A stretch of DNA of 64,000 nt from Clytia hemisphaerica. Taxonomy: Eukaryota; Cnidaria; Hydrozoa; Leptothecata; Clytiidae. Position numbers and translations under genes: made by a program. Below are positions 44,827-55,688 of the stretch, in pieces. The stretch lies in contig CACVBU010000805.1 of the NCBI GenBank assembly GCA_902728285.1, forward strand, positions 97,364 through 161,363, given 5' to 3'. Position 1 is the first letter of the stretch. The number at the start of each line of letters is the position of its first letter. The notes beneath the pieces were generated by a model. That model was not told where the DNA came from. It saw only the letters and a list, made by a program, of their open reading frames with translations, and made no database searches.

Positions 44827-45053
44827 ATCAATATGCCAAAAACATTTTGTTCAACCACCTTCACTTCAAGATAGGCCACCATAGAATGAACTTCCTTTTA
44901 TAGGATGAACCATATTCATGTCGCTTTCAGCCTTGCACTCCATCGCAGAGCCTATTTGAGATATTTTTATTCATCCTATAAAAGGAAGTTCATTCTATGG
45001 TGGCCTATCTTGAAGTGAAGGTGGTTGAACAAAATGTTTTTGGCATATTGATG
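44827..45053. mobile_element. Foldback MITE (227 bp)
   Basis: Arms 44827-44912 and 44968-45053 are almost perfect inverted copies (catcaatatgccaaaaac and gtttttggcatattgatg) around an unrelated centre. Near-identity of the arms implies recent activity. Confidence 0.85.
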
Positions 45054-45743
45054 GGTCTTTGACAGGTTTTGACACTTTTTGACGAAACATATGGGAACCT
45101 CAAAAAAATGCTTTCTTGGACAACCTATCACATAAACACAAATTAATTGATAAAAAATAAAATTGAAATAACCTATCTACATTGGAGCACTAAAAGATAA
45201 CCCTACAACAATCCAAACAAGAAACAATGTCGCCGTTAAAACATCAAAAAACATACTCCAAGCCAAAATGCAATGTTTATCAAATACAAGTTCACAGTAT
45301 CTCGTCAGGAAAACAACCAAAACAATCACACAAGTTTCAAAAGTTTATAAAATCCACAGAACCTCTGCTCTGACCTCATTAATGTAAGAACAACTAAGCA
45401 TTAACTTGTTCCAGAGGTATTGTCCATATAAGAGTTTGTATTCCAAAGCAAATATTTCTTGTACTGTCCATTCTTCTCAACAATTCTTCAACTTGAACCA
45501 GTTTCACATCTCAATAGAATAGAATGTTAATACCATTTTGCCAATCATTTAATGTCCAAAGTTATGGGGATGTAGCGTTTTCTTCGTGTCAAGCAAATGT
45601 CTCTCAAATCTTTAAGTTGGTTGGTTTGGTATACGTATACGTTCAAAGTGATCGTTTGTCCTTCTCTCGTACCCATGTTGGGTTTTTAGCTTCAACCACT
45701 GTCGAAAGGTTGTCTGAGTCATCCGAATATTTTTATCTTTCAT
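45054..45743. other. No gene recognised
   Basis: AT-rich unique sequence. A 73-codon plus frame at 45524-45745 has no recognisable similarity and I do not call it. Confidence 0.4.
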
Positions 45744-47251
45744 GAGGCCCCCCCCAGCGGTTGGCGTGATGGCGTGATGGAGGGTTTTTCATGGCGTGAT
45801 AGCGTGAAATTTTGAAAAAAACGGCGTGATGGCGTGAAAATGAAGTGCCGGCGTGATCGTGAAATCGAGGTTTTTTAGGCGTGATGGCGTGAAATTTGCA
45901 GTTCAGCATGATCGTGAAAGTTATATTTATTATTTGAATCGTAATTCTATGTCCATTTTAGCCAATTAAGAGGGTTTAAATTTCAAAATTTTCTTGGTCG
46001 GCCCCAAATATGGTGGGGCCTCCTATAGCTCTCATTTTAAAACATAAAAGAAGCGGTGCAAACAGTTTTAAACACCTGCCATTTATCCTTGTAACATCCA
46101 ATTGTCTTTAGCAGTTGCTAGCTAGTCTTCAAAATAAAGTCGAATGCTATGAGAGGCTCAAAATTTAAAAATTTTCCCGTCGGCGCAAACCATGGTTGCG
46201 CTTCCTCCGTAACTAACATTTTCCTCTCTTTCTTAGATGCTTATTCTTAGAAGCATCAAAGACATCGGGTCCTTTATTTCAGGAAAATATATATTTATAG
46301 CAAAGGCTTAAACAGAAAGAAGCAACAGGTTCATTATGAGGTGTAATTTTGAGCAGATTGGCATTGATCAAAGGAATCCTGTGATGTTTAAACCATATTT
46401 TGGAAAAAAGAGAGTAAATGAGGGCGATTGTAGCCATACTAAATTGAAAATTTCTCCCGTCCGCGCAAACCATGGTTGCGCCTCTTCGTTCCCCATTTAA
46501 AAACTATTCACGCTAATTCACAATTAATGCCAATGGGTCCCGTCAACAGGGGGCCAGAGGGGGCATGGCCCCTCATGTTTTACCAAAAACCTTTGTACTT
46601 TTAAAAGATTTCCATTATTTTTACATGAATTATTTTTCAAATTGAATTGAAATGGGTCCTAAAATAGCACTTTGAACCCTTCATAATTCAAAAATTTTCT
46701 CCGTTGCCAACCCCGTGGGCTTTGTCAATTTGCTCAAATATACCTCAGCCCTAAAAACCAGGGCCCTTTGATGTGAGCCACCAGTTGTCAAAGAATTTTT
46801 GATATGCATAAGTCAAGATAACGTCATTTTTCTATCGGAAACACCCGAAAAAGCTTGAAGTTGACCGCTGTGTATTACTAAAAATGGAAAAACAGGTCAA
46901 ATTCCTTCAAGATTTTTCGGGTGTTTCCGATAAGAAAAATGATATATTCTTGACTTACGCGAATGAGAATGCCAAAAAACTGATAGACGATCAAACACAT
47001 ACCTATTTATAGGCATAAATTAAGTTTTCATAGCAGCATTTTATCCATACCAATGGGTCTAAACGTGGTCTAAAATAAAACTGAATCAATCCAGAGAATA
47101 CGAGCGTGAAAACAAAAGTTTCTAGGCGTAATGGCGTGAAATCGAAGAAAATTGGCGTGATCGTGAAAATCAAATTTTTCAGGCGTGATGGCGTGAAATC
47201 GAAAAAAAATTGGCGTGATGGCGTGAATTTGGGGTCCGCTGGGGGGGCCTC
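45744..47251. mobile_element. Non-autonomous element with 'ggcgtgatggcgtg' ends (1.5 kb)
   Basis: Termini 'gaggccccccccagcgg' and 'ccgctgggggggcctc' are inverted. Each end has several 'ggcgtgatggcgtgaaa' units. The interior holds three to four copies of a hairpin motif (ggcgcaaaccatggttgcgc at 46184 and 46462, ggccccaaatatggtggggcc at 45999). No transposase. A shorter relative is at 53412-53622. Confidence 0.75.
46805..46965. repeat. Nested foldback with 'cggaaacacccgaaaa'
   Basis: 'tcatttttctatcggaaaca' with 'cttgaagttgacc' on the left is mirrored by 'ggtcaaattccttcaag' and 'tgtttccgataagaaaaatg' on the right. It sits inside the previous element. A similar palindromic block lies in the arms of the giant element (about 7293-7400 and equivalents). 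Confidence 0.75.
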
Positions 47252-47465
47252 TTTCATTTTAGATTTGCTTTTTCTCAATATTGCTAACTGAAAATAATAA
47301 GTGGTAGATCGATTCATAAAAGGAAATAAAGATAAGACACAAAAATTGAGATTTCCAACTTTGCATCATTCTAGCTCATTACATCAAATTTGACTCTCTA
47401 ATGTATATCCAGCAATATCTTGACAATCCCATCGAAATATACTCTCAAACTTGGTACTAGGTTTG

Positions 47466-47770
47466 CGAGGTGACGGGTATGTCCGAGCCGAAAATCGAAA
47501 ATCGACCCTTTGAGAGACAAAATTTTGGTGATTTTGGGACCCTTTGAGAGACTTTTTCCTAAATTTTGGTCCATTTTTTCCAAATTTTGGTTTGATTGTC
47601 ACCAAATTTTGGTCCAAATTTTTGGAAATCGTGACCCTTTGAGAGAGAAATTTTTGATTTTCGTGATTTTGGGACCCTTTCAGAGACTAACTTTTGAATT
47701 TGTACCCCTTTGAGAGACTTTTGAGGAATGAGAAAAGGTACCCTTATGGCTCGCACATACCCGGCACCCA
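47466..47770. mobile_element. Foldback MITE, 'ccctttgagagac' family
   Basis: Ends 'ggtgacgggtatgtccgagc' and 'gctcgcacatacccggcacc' are inverted. The interior has repeated 'gaccctttgagagac' units. An adjacent poly-C tract is at 47785-47795. Confidence 0.75.
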
Positions 47771-48284
47771 TTTTGCCTAAGTACCCCCCCCCCCGGATTT
47801 CAAGTTGTTCGAAAAATGTCGAAATCTCATATTTCGATACATTTTTATTAAATGTAAAGTTCAAATTTACAAATTTTGAAAATATAGTAAATATCATATT
47901 TCAAGTTCGTCGAAAAATGTTGAAACATAAAATTTCCAACATATTTCTCAAATTGAAAATTGGACTTTCCAAATCCATTTGAAATATAGTGTAAAGTTCG
48001 AGTTTACACTATATTTACAAGTTAGGAAATCTATGATTTCGCCCAGTGAAGATTTTTTCTGCTACAGAGCTTAGTTTACCACTTACTTCAATCCAGGTAG
48101 GAGCACTAACATAGGGTGTCGTATCGTCCGCATAATTCGCAACCTTAGTATCCTCAATGATGAAAAAGAGGTCACAGATATAAATAGCGCTGAAATTCTA
48201 TTGTCACGTGACCTAGCTAGGATTTCCTACTTAGCACGACATCTAGCCCTTCGGGCTTTATAACAGTAAGTCACTAAATTATTT

Positions 48285-48515
48285 GACTATGGCCCCCCCC
48301 ATAGGATAGGTAGGGTATAACAATTTTCAGTGATTTACCCCCCGGACAAAGTGACTTTTGGTCCACCGGACAACCCAAATTACCCCCGGACAGAGCAAAT
48401 TTACCCCTGGACACAGCAAATCTTGATGATTTTTCGCAACCCCCGGACAATATATCCTGCACCCCCCCCCCCATGTACGGACATTTTGTGGAAGAGCCCA
48501 ATCCGGCAATTACTT
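48285..48515. mobile_element. MITE, 'acccccggaca' family
   Basis: Repeated 'ttaccccnggacanag' units ending at 'atgtacggacattttgtgg' and 'aagagccc'. The same unit and end motif occur at 53128-53393, where both ends are preserved. Confidence 0.6.
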
Positions 48516-48539
48516 CCAATGCAATAGAAAATCATAGTA

Positions 48540-50640
48540 AACTTCCCTCAGCCTTCTTCAGGCACTCTCAACTCAACACCACTTTGCAAATGATAAATCA
48601 AAACACTTTTGACAAAATATAAACAAACTGAAACATTCGATCTGGCCTAACATCCTAAGAAAATTGAATAAATTAATGAACATAATAATACGATTTCCAA
48701 TGCAGATTCATTTAACAAAAGCTGTTAAACTTGATCTTCTTTCTCGCGGATTACTAAATCTCGTAAGTAGTGCGTTGCTAGTAAGTAAAAAGAAACTGAT
48801 CCTAATGAACACCCCTGTCTCAGTGACCGGGTGATGTTTGAAAGCCACCGCCTTGGCTATGAAAAAAAGTTAAATTTCGCTGAAATTGAGTTTGAGTTCT
48901 CAAAAACCTAATGGAGCCGAGAACTGTTACTTTCACCCTGGGTAGGGAGAATTTAAATTTCAAGCATTAGCAAGTCAGGCTCTCCTAGAATTCATTAAAA
49001 TGTTGTGTTTTTTTTCGATTTTGACCGGGTCGATCTAGATTGACCAAACTGAAACGCTTATTAGAAACCATAAATTTCCAGGTTTTGATCGGAGTAGAGA
49101 AATTCGATTAATTTTGACAGGGCTTTCTCCTCATCATAATACTAGGGCTTAAGATTAAGCTGTTTTAGGTTCGGGCCACTTTTACAGAGGTGAGAAAGAG
49201 AAAGAATTTAGAGCTTTAATTTTCCAAATAGGGTACATTTACCCACTTCTCATACGAGGCTTTCAAAGGGTCCCTATAGTACAAACTCTACCATACAAAA
49301 TAATTTCTTTAGTTAGTGTGGCCATTTCCCTCTCATTTAATTTTCCTCACTTTAAAGTATCATTTACTAAACCACTTGGCACGTATTAAGTAACCAGATA
49401 CAAAAACATACTTTAAAAAGCCCGAGCGTAAACAATAAAAAGGCAAAAAGTGTTTCGACCCCATTAATTTTGACAGGAGCTCAATTTACTGAATCGAATA
49501 TCAAATCTAAAGTTTTCTGTGTTTGTATAAACTCCGATTTTCGAATCAATGTTTTAAAACTTTACAATAATAATATTTCTATAGCTTTTTATATTAACAT
49601 TTGTCAGATATAGATTGCCCATGTAATAGTATATGTTAATTTTCTCTAAAACTTAACAAACCCCGCTAATTGGGCTGTTCCATTTAAAATCTATACAGGG
49701 GGAGACAAGCCCTATCAAGAATAGGAGAATTTACACAACTACCTACTTTTACTACTGTAAAAAGGATTCTATTGCCCTTAGTTAGAGCGCTTCCAAATCG
49801 TTTGTGGCTATAAGATTTCGTGGGAATTTCCCTTTTTTCTTAAATTTAAGATAGGGTTCCACTAGGTCTGTAACGAAAAGGCATAAAATCTTTTTATAAA
49901 GATAGATGTGAAATCTAAAAGGAAGCCAAATTCAAAATTATACTTAACTTTTCAACGTGGAATGAATCCGATCTCCCCTCTGTACATATAGTATAGTGTT
50001 GTATCTTGAAGCCACTTCGTGAATAACAAGGCAAAGGGGTTTTCATAGCAAGGGAAAAAGATGACAAAACAGGGTATAGTACCAATCAGGACAACACCTC
50101 AAGTACACATATTTTTTATAAGAGCATCCAAAATTATTTAAGTCTTCAGATGTTCTTAAACTTTTTAGCTTTAAGACTTAAAATGTTCTTAAAATGTTCT
50201 TATGTGTGCACCTTTTAGTGAGGATTCAAGGGCGATTTAGAGTCCGCGAAGCCTTAAAATGTTCTTAACTTGTTCTTAATATTTTGATCATTGAAGCCTT
50301 TTCTCTTATATAGTCTGCCCTCGTATAAAAAAGGTTAAAAGCCTTTTCCAAAGAGTTTTTCCGAATTCAGTTGGAGTTCCGAAATACATAAGGATTTATT
50401 GAAGATAGCCTACTAATAAATGTGTGAAATTCGCAAGATGGGTATTAAATATTTAGAGTGCTATATTTTTCATTTCCGAATGAACTTCTTTTTGTCACGA
50501 AGACAAAACTTACTATTCGAACTAAGTCCTATCAGCTGAAAAGTGGTTTTTAAATACTCCCTGTAATTCGAGTCTTCCACTAAAGAATAAACCGAGCCTC
50601 GGTCAAAATTTACTTTATTGTTTCTAATAGAAAAGCTTCA
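48540..50640. other. Unique AT-rich DNA, no gene recognised
   Basis: No convincing exon on either strand. 50130-50320 contains the interspersed motif 'ccttaaaatgttcttaact' that also occurs at 9034-9052. Confidence 0.4.
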
Positions 50641-50647
50641 CACCATA

Positions 50648-50945
50648 CATCCCCTTCTCACAGACCCGGTGGGATTTTTTCAGCTAGTAGGGGTAAAAAT
50701 AGTAGTCCAAAACTCGATGGGGATCGATATTCCCATGTTTGATTATGACTGGGGATTTGAATTCCATTGTTTTCGAGCCAGAAAATTCAGTGGGGATGGG
50801 AAGAATAGCACGATAATTTTCAGTGAGGATCGGCTTATCTGTTTTTTAGCGGGGACAAAAATTAGAGTATAATTTTCGACTGGGGACGATATTTTGGCCA
50901 ATTTTCCAGTGGGAAGGGTTCCCATTGGGTCTGTGAGAAGGGGGT
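50648..50945. mobile_element. MITE, 'cttctcacagacccggtggg' family
   Basis: Ends 'ccccttctcacagacc' and 'ggtctgtgagaaggggg' are inverted; the interior has spaced 'agtggggat' motifs. An opposite-orientation relative is at 54945-55250. Confidence 0.75.
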
Positions 50946-51978
50946 CTTACCATCTTACATCAATTTGAGTCAGAAAATTGATTTATTTTTTCCACATTTT
51001 ATTCAATTGTATATTATGAATGTTTTACAATATCACAAAAATAACAGTTTTGGTATACATATTAACATTTGATCAAATATTTACAAGATAATGCTTTTAA
51101 AAAAAATGAAAAAAACCCTTAGTTTTCTCCCGCTTACAATATATCATTGATGGAATAATGGAGGGCAAAATAGGGGGACAACCACAGAAGGCTAATACCC
51201 CGATATACCATAGACAAGATAGTCACATATTTGGGTTGGCTTCAAAATTTTCAATTCTTGAAAGAATTTAAATGAGGCGATTTTGCTCTTTTTAGCTTTT
51301 TATGCCTTTTGAAATGTTTTTATTAGGTTTTAGTTAATTTTTCTGTTGCTTCTGTTATTATTTTACTGATAAATAATTTTGGGTTTTTAAATATAAACTG
51401 ATTAAGTTTTGGTTTTAGATTTTTGTTTATTTTTTTTTGTTCGTTGATGATTTTGTATGTTTCTTCTGGTTTCTTTTTGAAAAAAAATTCTTTATGTTTT
51501 TTTGTTGCATGTGTTTTTTAAGGTTTGTTAGTTTTATTTTGCTTTTTGAAAAAAAAAGTTTTTGTTTTTTGTGCATGTGTTTTAATTTTAATTATTTTTT
51601 TCAGGATTTTGTTGGATAAGTTAATTTCGAGATCGGGTATGAATAGATGCCATGAAATAAAAAGGTCAAATACCTAAAAAGAAATTCCAGAAGTTCTTTA
51701 TCGGTTTCCCAAACATTAGAATATATGAAAATTAATTTAAACATGCTGTGAAATCGAAAACGAAAAAAATTTCATCTTTTGACAAACAGTATTATAGTTG
51801 AGGGCAAAGAGATCTTGTTTGAATACTGTTGACCAAGAAAATAAATTTCAAATGTTTTAAATACAACATCATGAAAAGAAAATCAATATAAAGTAATTTT
51901 TGAAAACCAAAAATATCCGTAGAAAGTTCTGGAATTTCCTTTTGGTATTCGAACTTTGTTCATTTGTGTTTTCACGAA
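50946..51978. other. No gene recognised; T-rich tract
   Basis: AT-rich, with a T-rich segment at 51290-51610. A possible polyadenylation signal for the minus-strand host gene is the 'tttatt' at about 51426, but nothing decides it. Confidence 0.35.
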
Positions 51979-52105
51979 GTAATGTTTCATACGGAAGCAC
52001 TCAAAAAAAACTGGGTGTTTGCCACTGATTTTGAATTTGTAATCATAAACCTAGTGAGAAACACCCGGGATATTTTGGGTGCTTCTGCATAAAACATTAC
52101 GTCAT
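51979..52105. mobile_element. Foldback MITE just downstream of the host gene
   Basis: 'gtaatgtttcatacggaagc' and 'gcttctgcataaaacattac' are inverted, with inner 'gggtgttt' and 'aaacaccc'. About 125 bp, ending 30 bp from the last coding exon. Confidence 0.75.
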
Positions 52106-52133
52106 GGAGACCTCGACCGACCTCGAAAGAAAC

Positions 52134-53102
52134 TTACACATTGTTTATAGGAGAAACGACTGTCTCTCTATCTTCAGGGGTAGGGGTTACCTTTTGGGTA
52201 TGGTTGGTAAAAGATACCCTCTGGGTGGGGTTGGTAGGGACCTGCCCTAATTTGGGATTGGTTAAATTCTCGCTTTTTGACGTTTTAGTATCGTTATCCT
52301 TTTCTACATGGATATGATCCTCCTCTTCTTCTTTTCTGTCGTTCAGTGGTGACATGGGCGTTGTTCCAATGGGCGTTGTTCCAATGGGCGGGGTGGTTTC
52401 TTGATGATTACACTGATCTACATCTTTGATGATTGTAGATTTGCATTTATCATCAATCAATTCAGTGGATGTCTGTGACAAAGATTTTTCTAGTGTCTTT
52501 GATTTTCTGAAGACTCTACCAAACATTGATGATTTTTTAGGTTTTTCTTTTTTGCCTTTCTTGTTGTCTTTCTTATTGGCTTTCAAGTTTTGTTTGGAAG
52601 GTGTTTCGGTACTTGTGTTGCTACTGGTAGCAGAAAGGGGGGCGAGGATGGTGGTATTGTCTCTGACAGAGTCAACAGTCGGTGAGCTTTGTTCAGCTCC
52701 ACACTCGGTTGCCGGTAGAAAGGGCATACTCTCGTCACCCGCCATTTCTCGAAACCGAGTTGATCTTGCGCTTCCACACCAACGACCTGGATTACTTAAT
52801 TTCTTCAGAGAACTTCCAGCACGCGATGCCTTCATAGCAACTCGTTGCGCAAGCGTTCTTTTCTCGCTCGCATCACATAATAGCTTAGCTTCCAGCCTAC
52901 TTTTCTCATTACGTAAGAGCTCAATCTCTTGCTGATTAGTCAAAAGCTGATTATCTTTATCAGCACACACAGCGACCAATTCGTCGATACGTGTCGTGGC
53001 TTTTTCATAGCGCACGTTCGATTCGTTGATGCGCGTTGATCCAGTATCAACTTCCGCTTGTAAATCTGCGATTTTGTAGTTCCGCGTTGCAATGATCTTA
53101 TC
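52134..53102 (-). CDS. Host coiled-coil gene, exon 5 (C-terminal part)
   Basis: Acceptor CACAG/GATAAG at 53103. The first 80 codons continue a coiled coil (IADLQAEVD, EIELLRNEKSRLEAKL). Then a linker, a lysine-rich basic patch (KKDNKKGKKEKPKKSS, residues about 165-180 of the exon) and a Ser/Thr/Pro-rich tail ending at TAA (52134-52136). The stop overlaps a perfect donor (gt/gtaagt at 52137), so the gene may instead splice on to an exon further left that I could not find. Unknown family. Confidence 0.7.
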   Translation of the reverse strand, partial: DKIIATRNYKIADLQAEVDTGSTRINESNVRYEKATTRIDELVAVCADKDNQLLTNQQEIELLRNEKSRLEAKLLCDASEKRTLAQRVAMKASRAGSSLKKLSNPGRWCGSARSTRFREMAGDESMPFLPATECGAEQSSPTVDSVRDNTTILAPLSATSSNTSTETPSKQNLKANKKDNKKGKKEKPKKSSMFGRVFRKSKTLEKSLSQTSTELIDDKCKSTIIKDVDQCNHQETTPPIGTTPIGTTPMSPLNDRKEEEEDHIHVEKDNDTKTSKSENLTNPKLGQVPTNPTQRVSFTNHTQKVTPTPEDRETVVSPINNV

Positions 53103-53127
53103 CTGTGTAGAGAAAGACAGAGTAGAT

Positions 53128-53393
53128 TAATGGGCTCTTCCAGAAAAAATCCGTTCATGGGGGGTGGAGGATATATTATTTTTTCATGAATTACCCCTGG
53201 ACATTTTGATTTTTAACCCCCTGGACACGGGTTATACCCCTGGACAAACATCAAATCAACCCCGTGGACACAAAAAATTACCCCTGGACATTGGAATTTA
53301 CCCCCTGGGCATTGCAATTTTTTGGTATTTTTTCAATACCCCTGGACAATTCATCCTCCACCCCCCATGAACGGATTTTTTCTGGAAGAGCCC
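53128..53393. mobile_element. Foldback MITE in the last intron
   Basis: Ends 'gggctcttccagaaaaaatc' and 'gattttttctggaagagccc' are perfect inverted repeats, continuing into 'cgttcatggggggtggagga'. The interior has 'acccctggaca' units. It lies within 30 bp of the exon 5 acceptor. Confidence 0.88.
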
Positions 53394-53411
53394 AATTTGC
53401 TAAATATTATG

Positions 53412-53622
53412 AGATCCCCTAGCGGTTTTCGTGATGCCGTGATTGGCGTTTTTCCAAGTTCGTGATTTTGTGATTTAAGATCTTAAAGTGCATGATTTCG
53501 TGATTGGAGGAAACAACTTGATTAACGTGATTGTGATAGAAAGGAAATTTAACTCGTGATAACGTGATTTGGATTTTTTTTTGCGTGATTTCGTGATTTG
53601 AAAGGTGACTGGGAGGCCTCTA
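53412..53622. mobile_element. Short relative of the 45744-47251 element
   Basis: Starts 'gagatcccctagcgg' and ends 'ctgggaggcctc', with repeated 'cgtgatttcgtgattt' units inside. Intronic. Confidence 0.65.
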
Positions 53623-54593
53623 TTATAGTCTGTTAAAAGTACTTTTGTCTCAGTGAGGTATATAAGGAGGCTTTCCCATCTCGAAATTCTGCATCTTTCA
53701 GCTAAATTTCAAGAATATAAACTAATTTGCTGTATAAAAAAAATAAGTGGATTCATTCCCTTCCAAGAGATTTAAACCTAGCATCTTTGGGCTTAGAAAT
53801 GAATGGTTCATAAGGAGCGGATTGACTACAATCAAAGTCATAATATTTGAGAAAAAAGGGAAATTCCCACCAAATCTTACAACCACAAACGATTTGGAAG
53901 CGCTCTAAATTAGGTTGGACGAGTAGTGTTTTAACTCTGAATTTTAACGCTAGAGTTGAGACTGAGGATCTGAGGAACTAAAAGTTCAAGAATGATCCGA
54001 TAGGGCTCAGAATATACCCTGGAAGTCTATAAACCCCTCCCAAATTGAAATATTCGAATGAATTTATCAATTTGCCCAAAAGCGACTTTTTCTTCCGATC
54101 TTTAAATATCTGAAAACAAGGAATTAACCAAAATTCCCAATATATTTTGACCCTAATTGTAGGCCGAACCACGTAATATTATTGCGTTTAAGTAGTGTTT
54201 GACCAATCGAATTGCTCTAAATAGGTCACGTGACTTGTCAAATATTACACCCTCTTTTGATATAACCAGAATTCGCATTATTTTCTTAGTAATTTGTCAA
54301 ATCTGAGGCTGGAATTGTTCTTGATTTGTTCATATAAAAAAAGTGCACTTTTTCTGCAATACATGTTTTTTCTTTTATAAGCATAAAATTTATAAGCATA
54401 TGAAGGCTCAGTTTTTGGTACCTAAACAATGGCTCTATTGTTCTCAAACTAAACATAATGCGAGCCTGATATAGGGACAAACACTTGCTTATAAAAAAAA
54501 CATGTATCGTACCCAAAAGCCACTTGCAGGACTTGAACTTTGGAATCAGAAAAAGGGAACTAAGGGACTGGGTTTGAGTTTGAATTTCCTTAC

Positions 54594-54860
54594 CTTTTCG
54601 CTCATCGAGTTTTGTAAACGATTTTTATCATTTTCAGAGTCCTCCAATTCATCTTTAAGTGAGTCGATCATACATCTTTGATCAGACATTTCAGCATAGA
54701 CATTTTCTAATTGTTGGCTTGCCATATCCATCATCTCGCCATCAGCAAACACTTGATCGTCAAGATCTTTGACTTTCGATTTGAGGAAAGCATTTTTTAA
54801 TGTAGTGATTGTGAAACGTTTGATAAATGTTTTTCTGGAATACTTTGTATGTGTTAAGTC
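54594..54860 (-). CDS. Host coiled-coil gene, exon 4
   Basis: 267 nt, phase 0 on both sides. Acceptor TCTCTAG/GAC at 54861; donor AAAAG/GTAAGG at 54593. It encodes 89 residues, the second half strongly heptad-patterned (QQLENVYAEMSDQ, IDSLKDELEDSENDKNRL), running straight into the coiled coil of exon 5. Confidence 0.8.
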
Positions 54861-54944
54861 CTAGAGAAAAGAAATAAAAGTGTTTTTCATGTTTCATGAT
54901 ATTGATTACGTAATGTTCGAAGTGGCTGCTCATATTTGAATACA

Positions 54945-55250
54945 CCCCCTTCGCTCGCAGACGCACTGGGAGCCCTTCCCACTGGAAAAATTAGCCAAAA
55001 TATCTTCCCCAGTGGAAAATTATCCTCCCATTTTTGTCCCCACTGAAAATTATTAAATAAACCAATCCTCGCTGCAAAATGTTATGTTATTTTTCCATCC
55101 CCATTGAATTTTCTGACTTGAAAACAAAAGAATTTAAATCCCCGGCCATAAGAAATATGGGAATACCAATCCCCATCGATTTTCAGTCAGTTATTTTGAC
55201 CCCCACTGGCTGAAAAAATTCTACCGGGTCTGTGAGAAGGGGTTGTTTGA
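54945..55250. mobile_element. MITE in intron 3, 'cagacccggtaga' family
   Basis: 'ccccttcgctcgcagacgca' at the left and 'ctaccgggtctgtgagaagg' at the right frame repeated 'ccccactg' motifs. Same family as 50648-50945. Confidence 0.7.
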
Positions 55251-55688
55251 ATAGTATATAGTTCATTGAGAAAATCAGTATGACAAAAAATACTTTTCGA
55301 TTTTATGATTATGGGAAACCTATGATAGCTTTTAAAAAGTGCCTAACCTAAAGACAACTGCTGACAACAAGTTTAACTTTCTTTTTTCTAATATATCCAA
55401 CCATAGTTCGTATAAACAACTCTGGTCTGGAAGCTTATTTATTGTTTTAATCTTTTTTTTTTAGCTTTTTCCTTCAAAAGATAAAAATCGATTGCTCAGT
55501 TTTTGATCACGTTACCAAGTATTCCTCGTGGGATTGGTTTAAGATTTAATCACATGATCAAATAGCGAGCAAAGCAAAATAATTTCTCAAACACAAGTTC
55601 AAGTAAGAAACAATGGAAAGTTTTTTATATGGACTATGATTCAACCACCTCCAAAACTACTTTACCGTGAAATGAAAGCAGAACTTAC

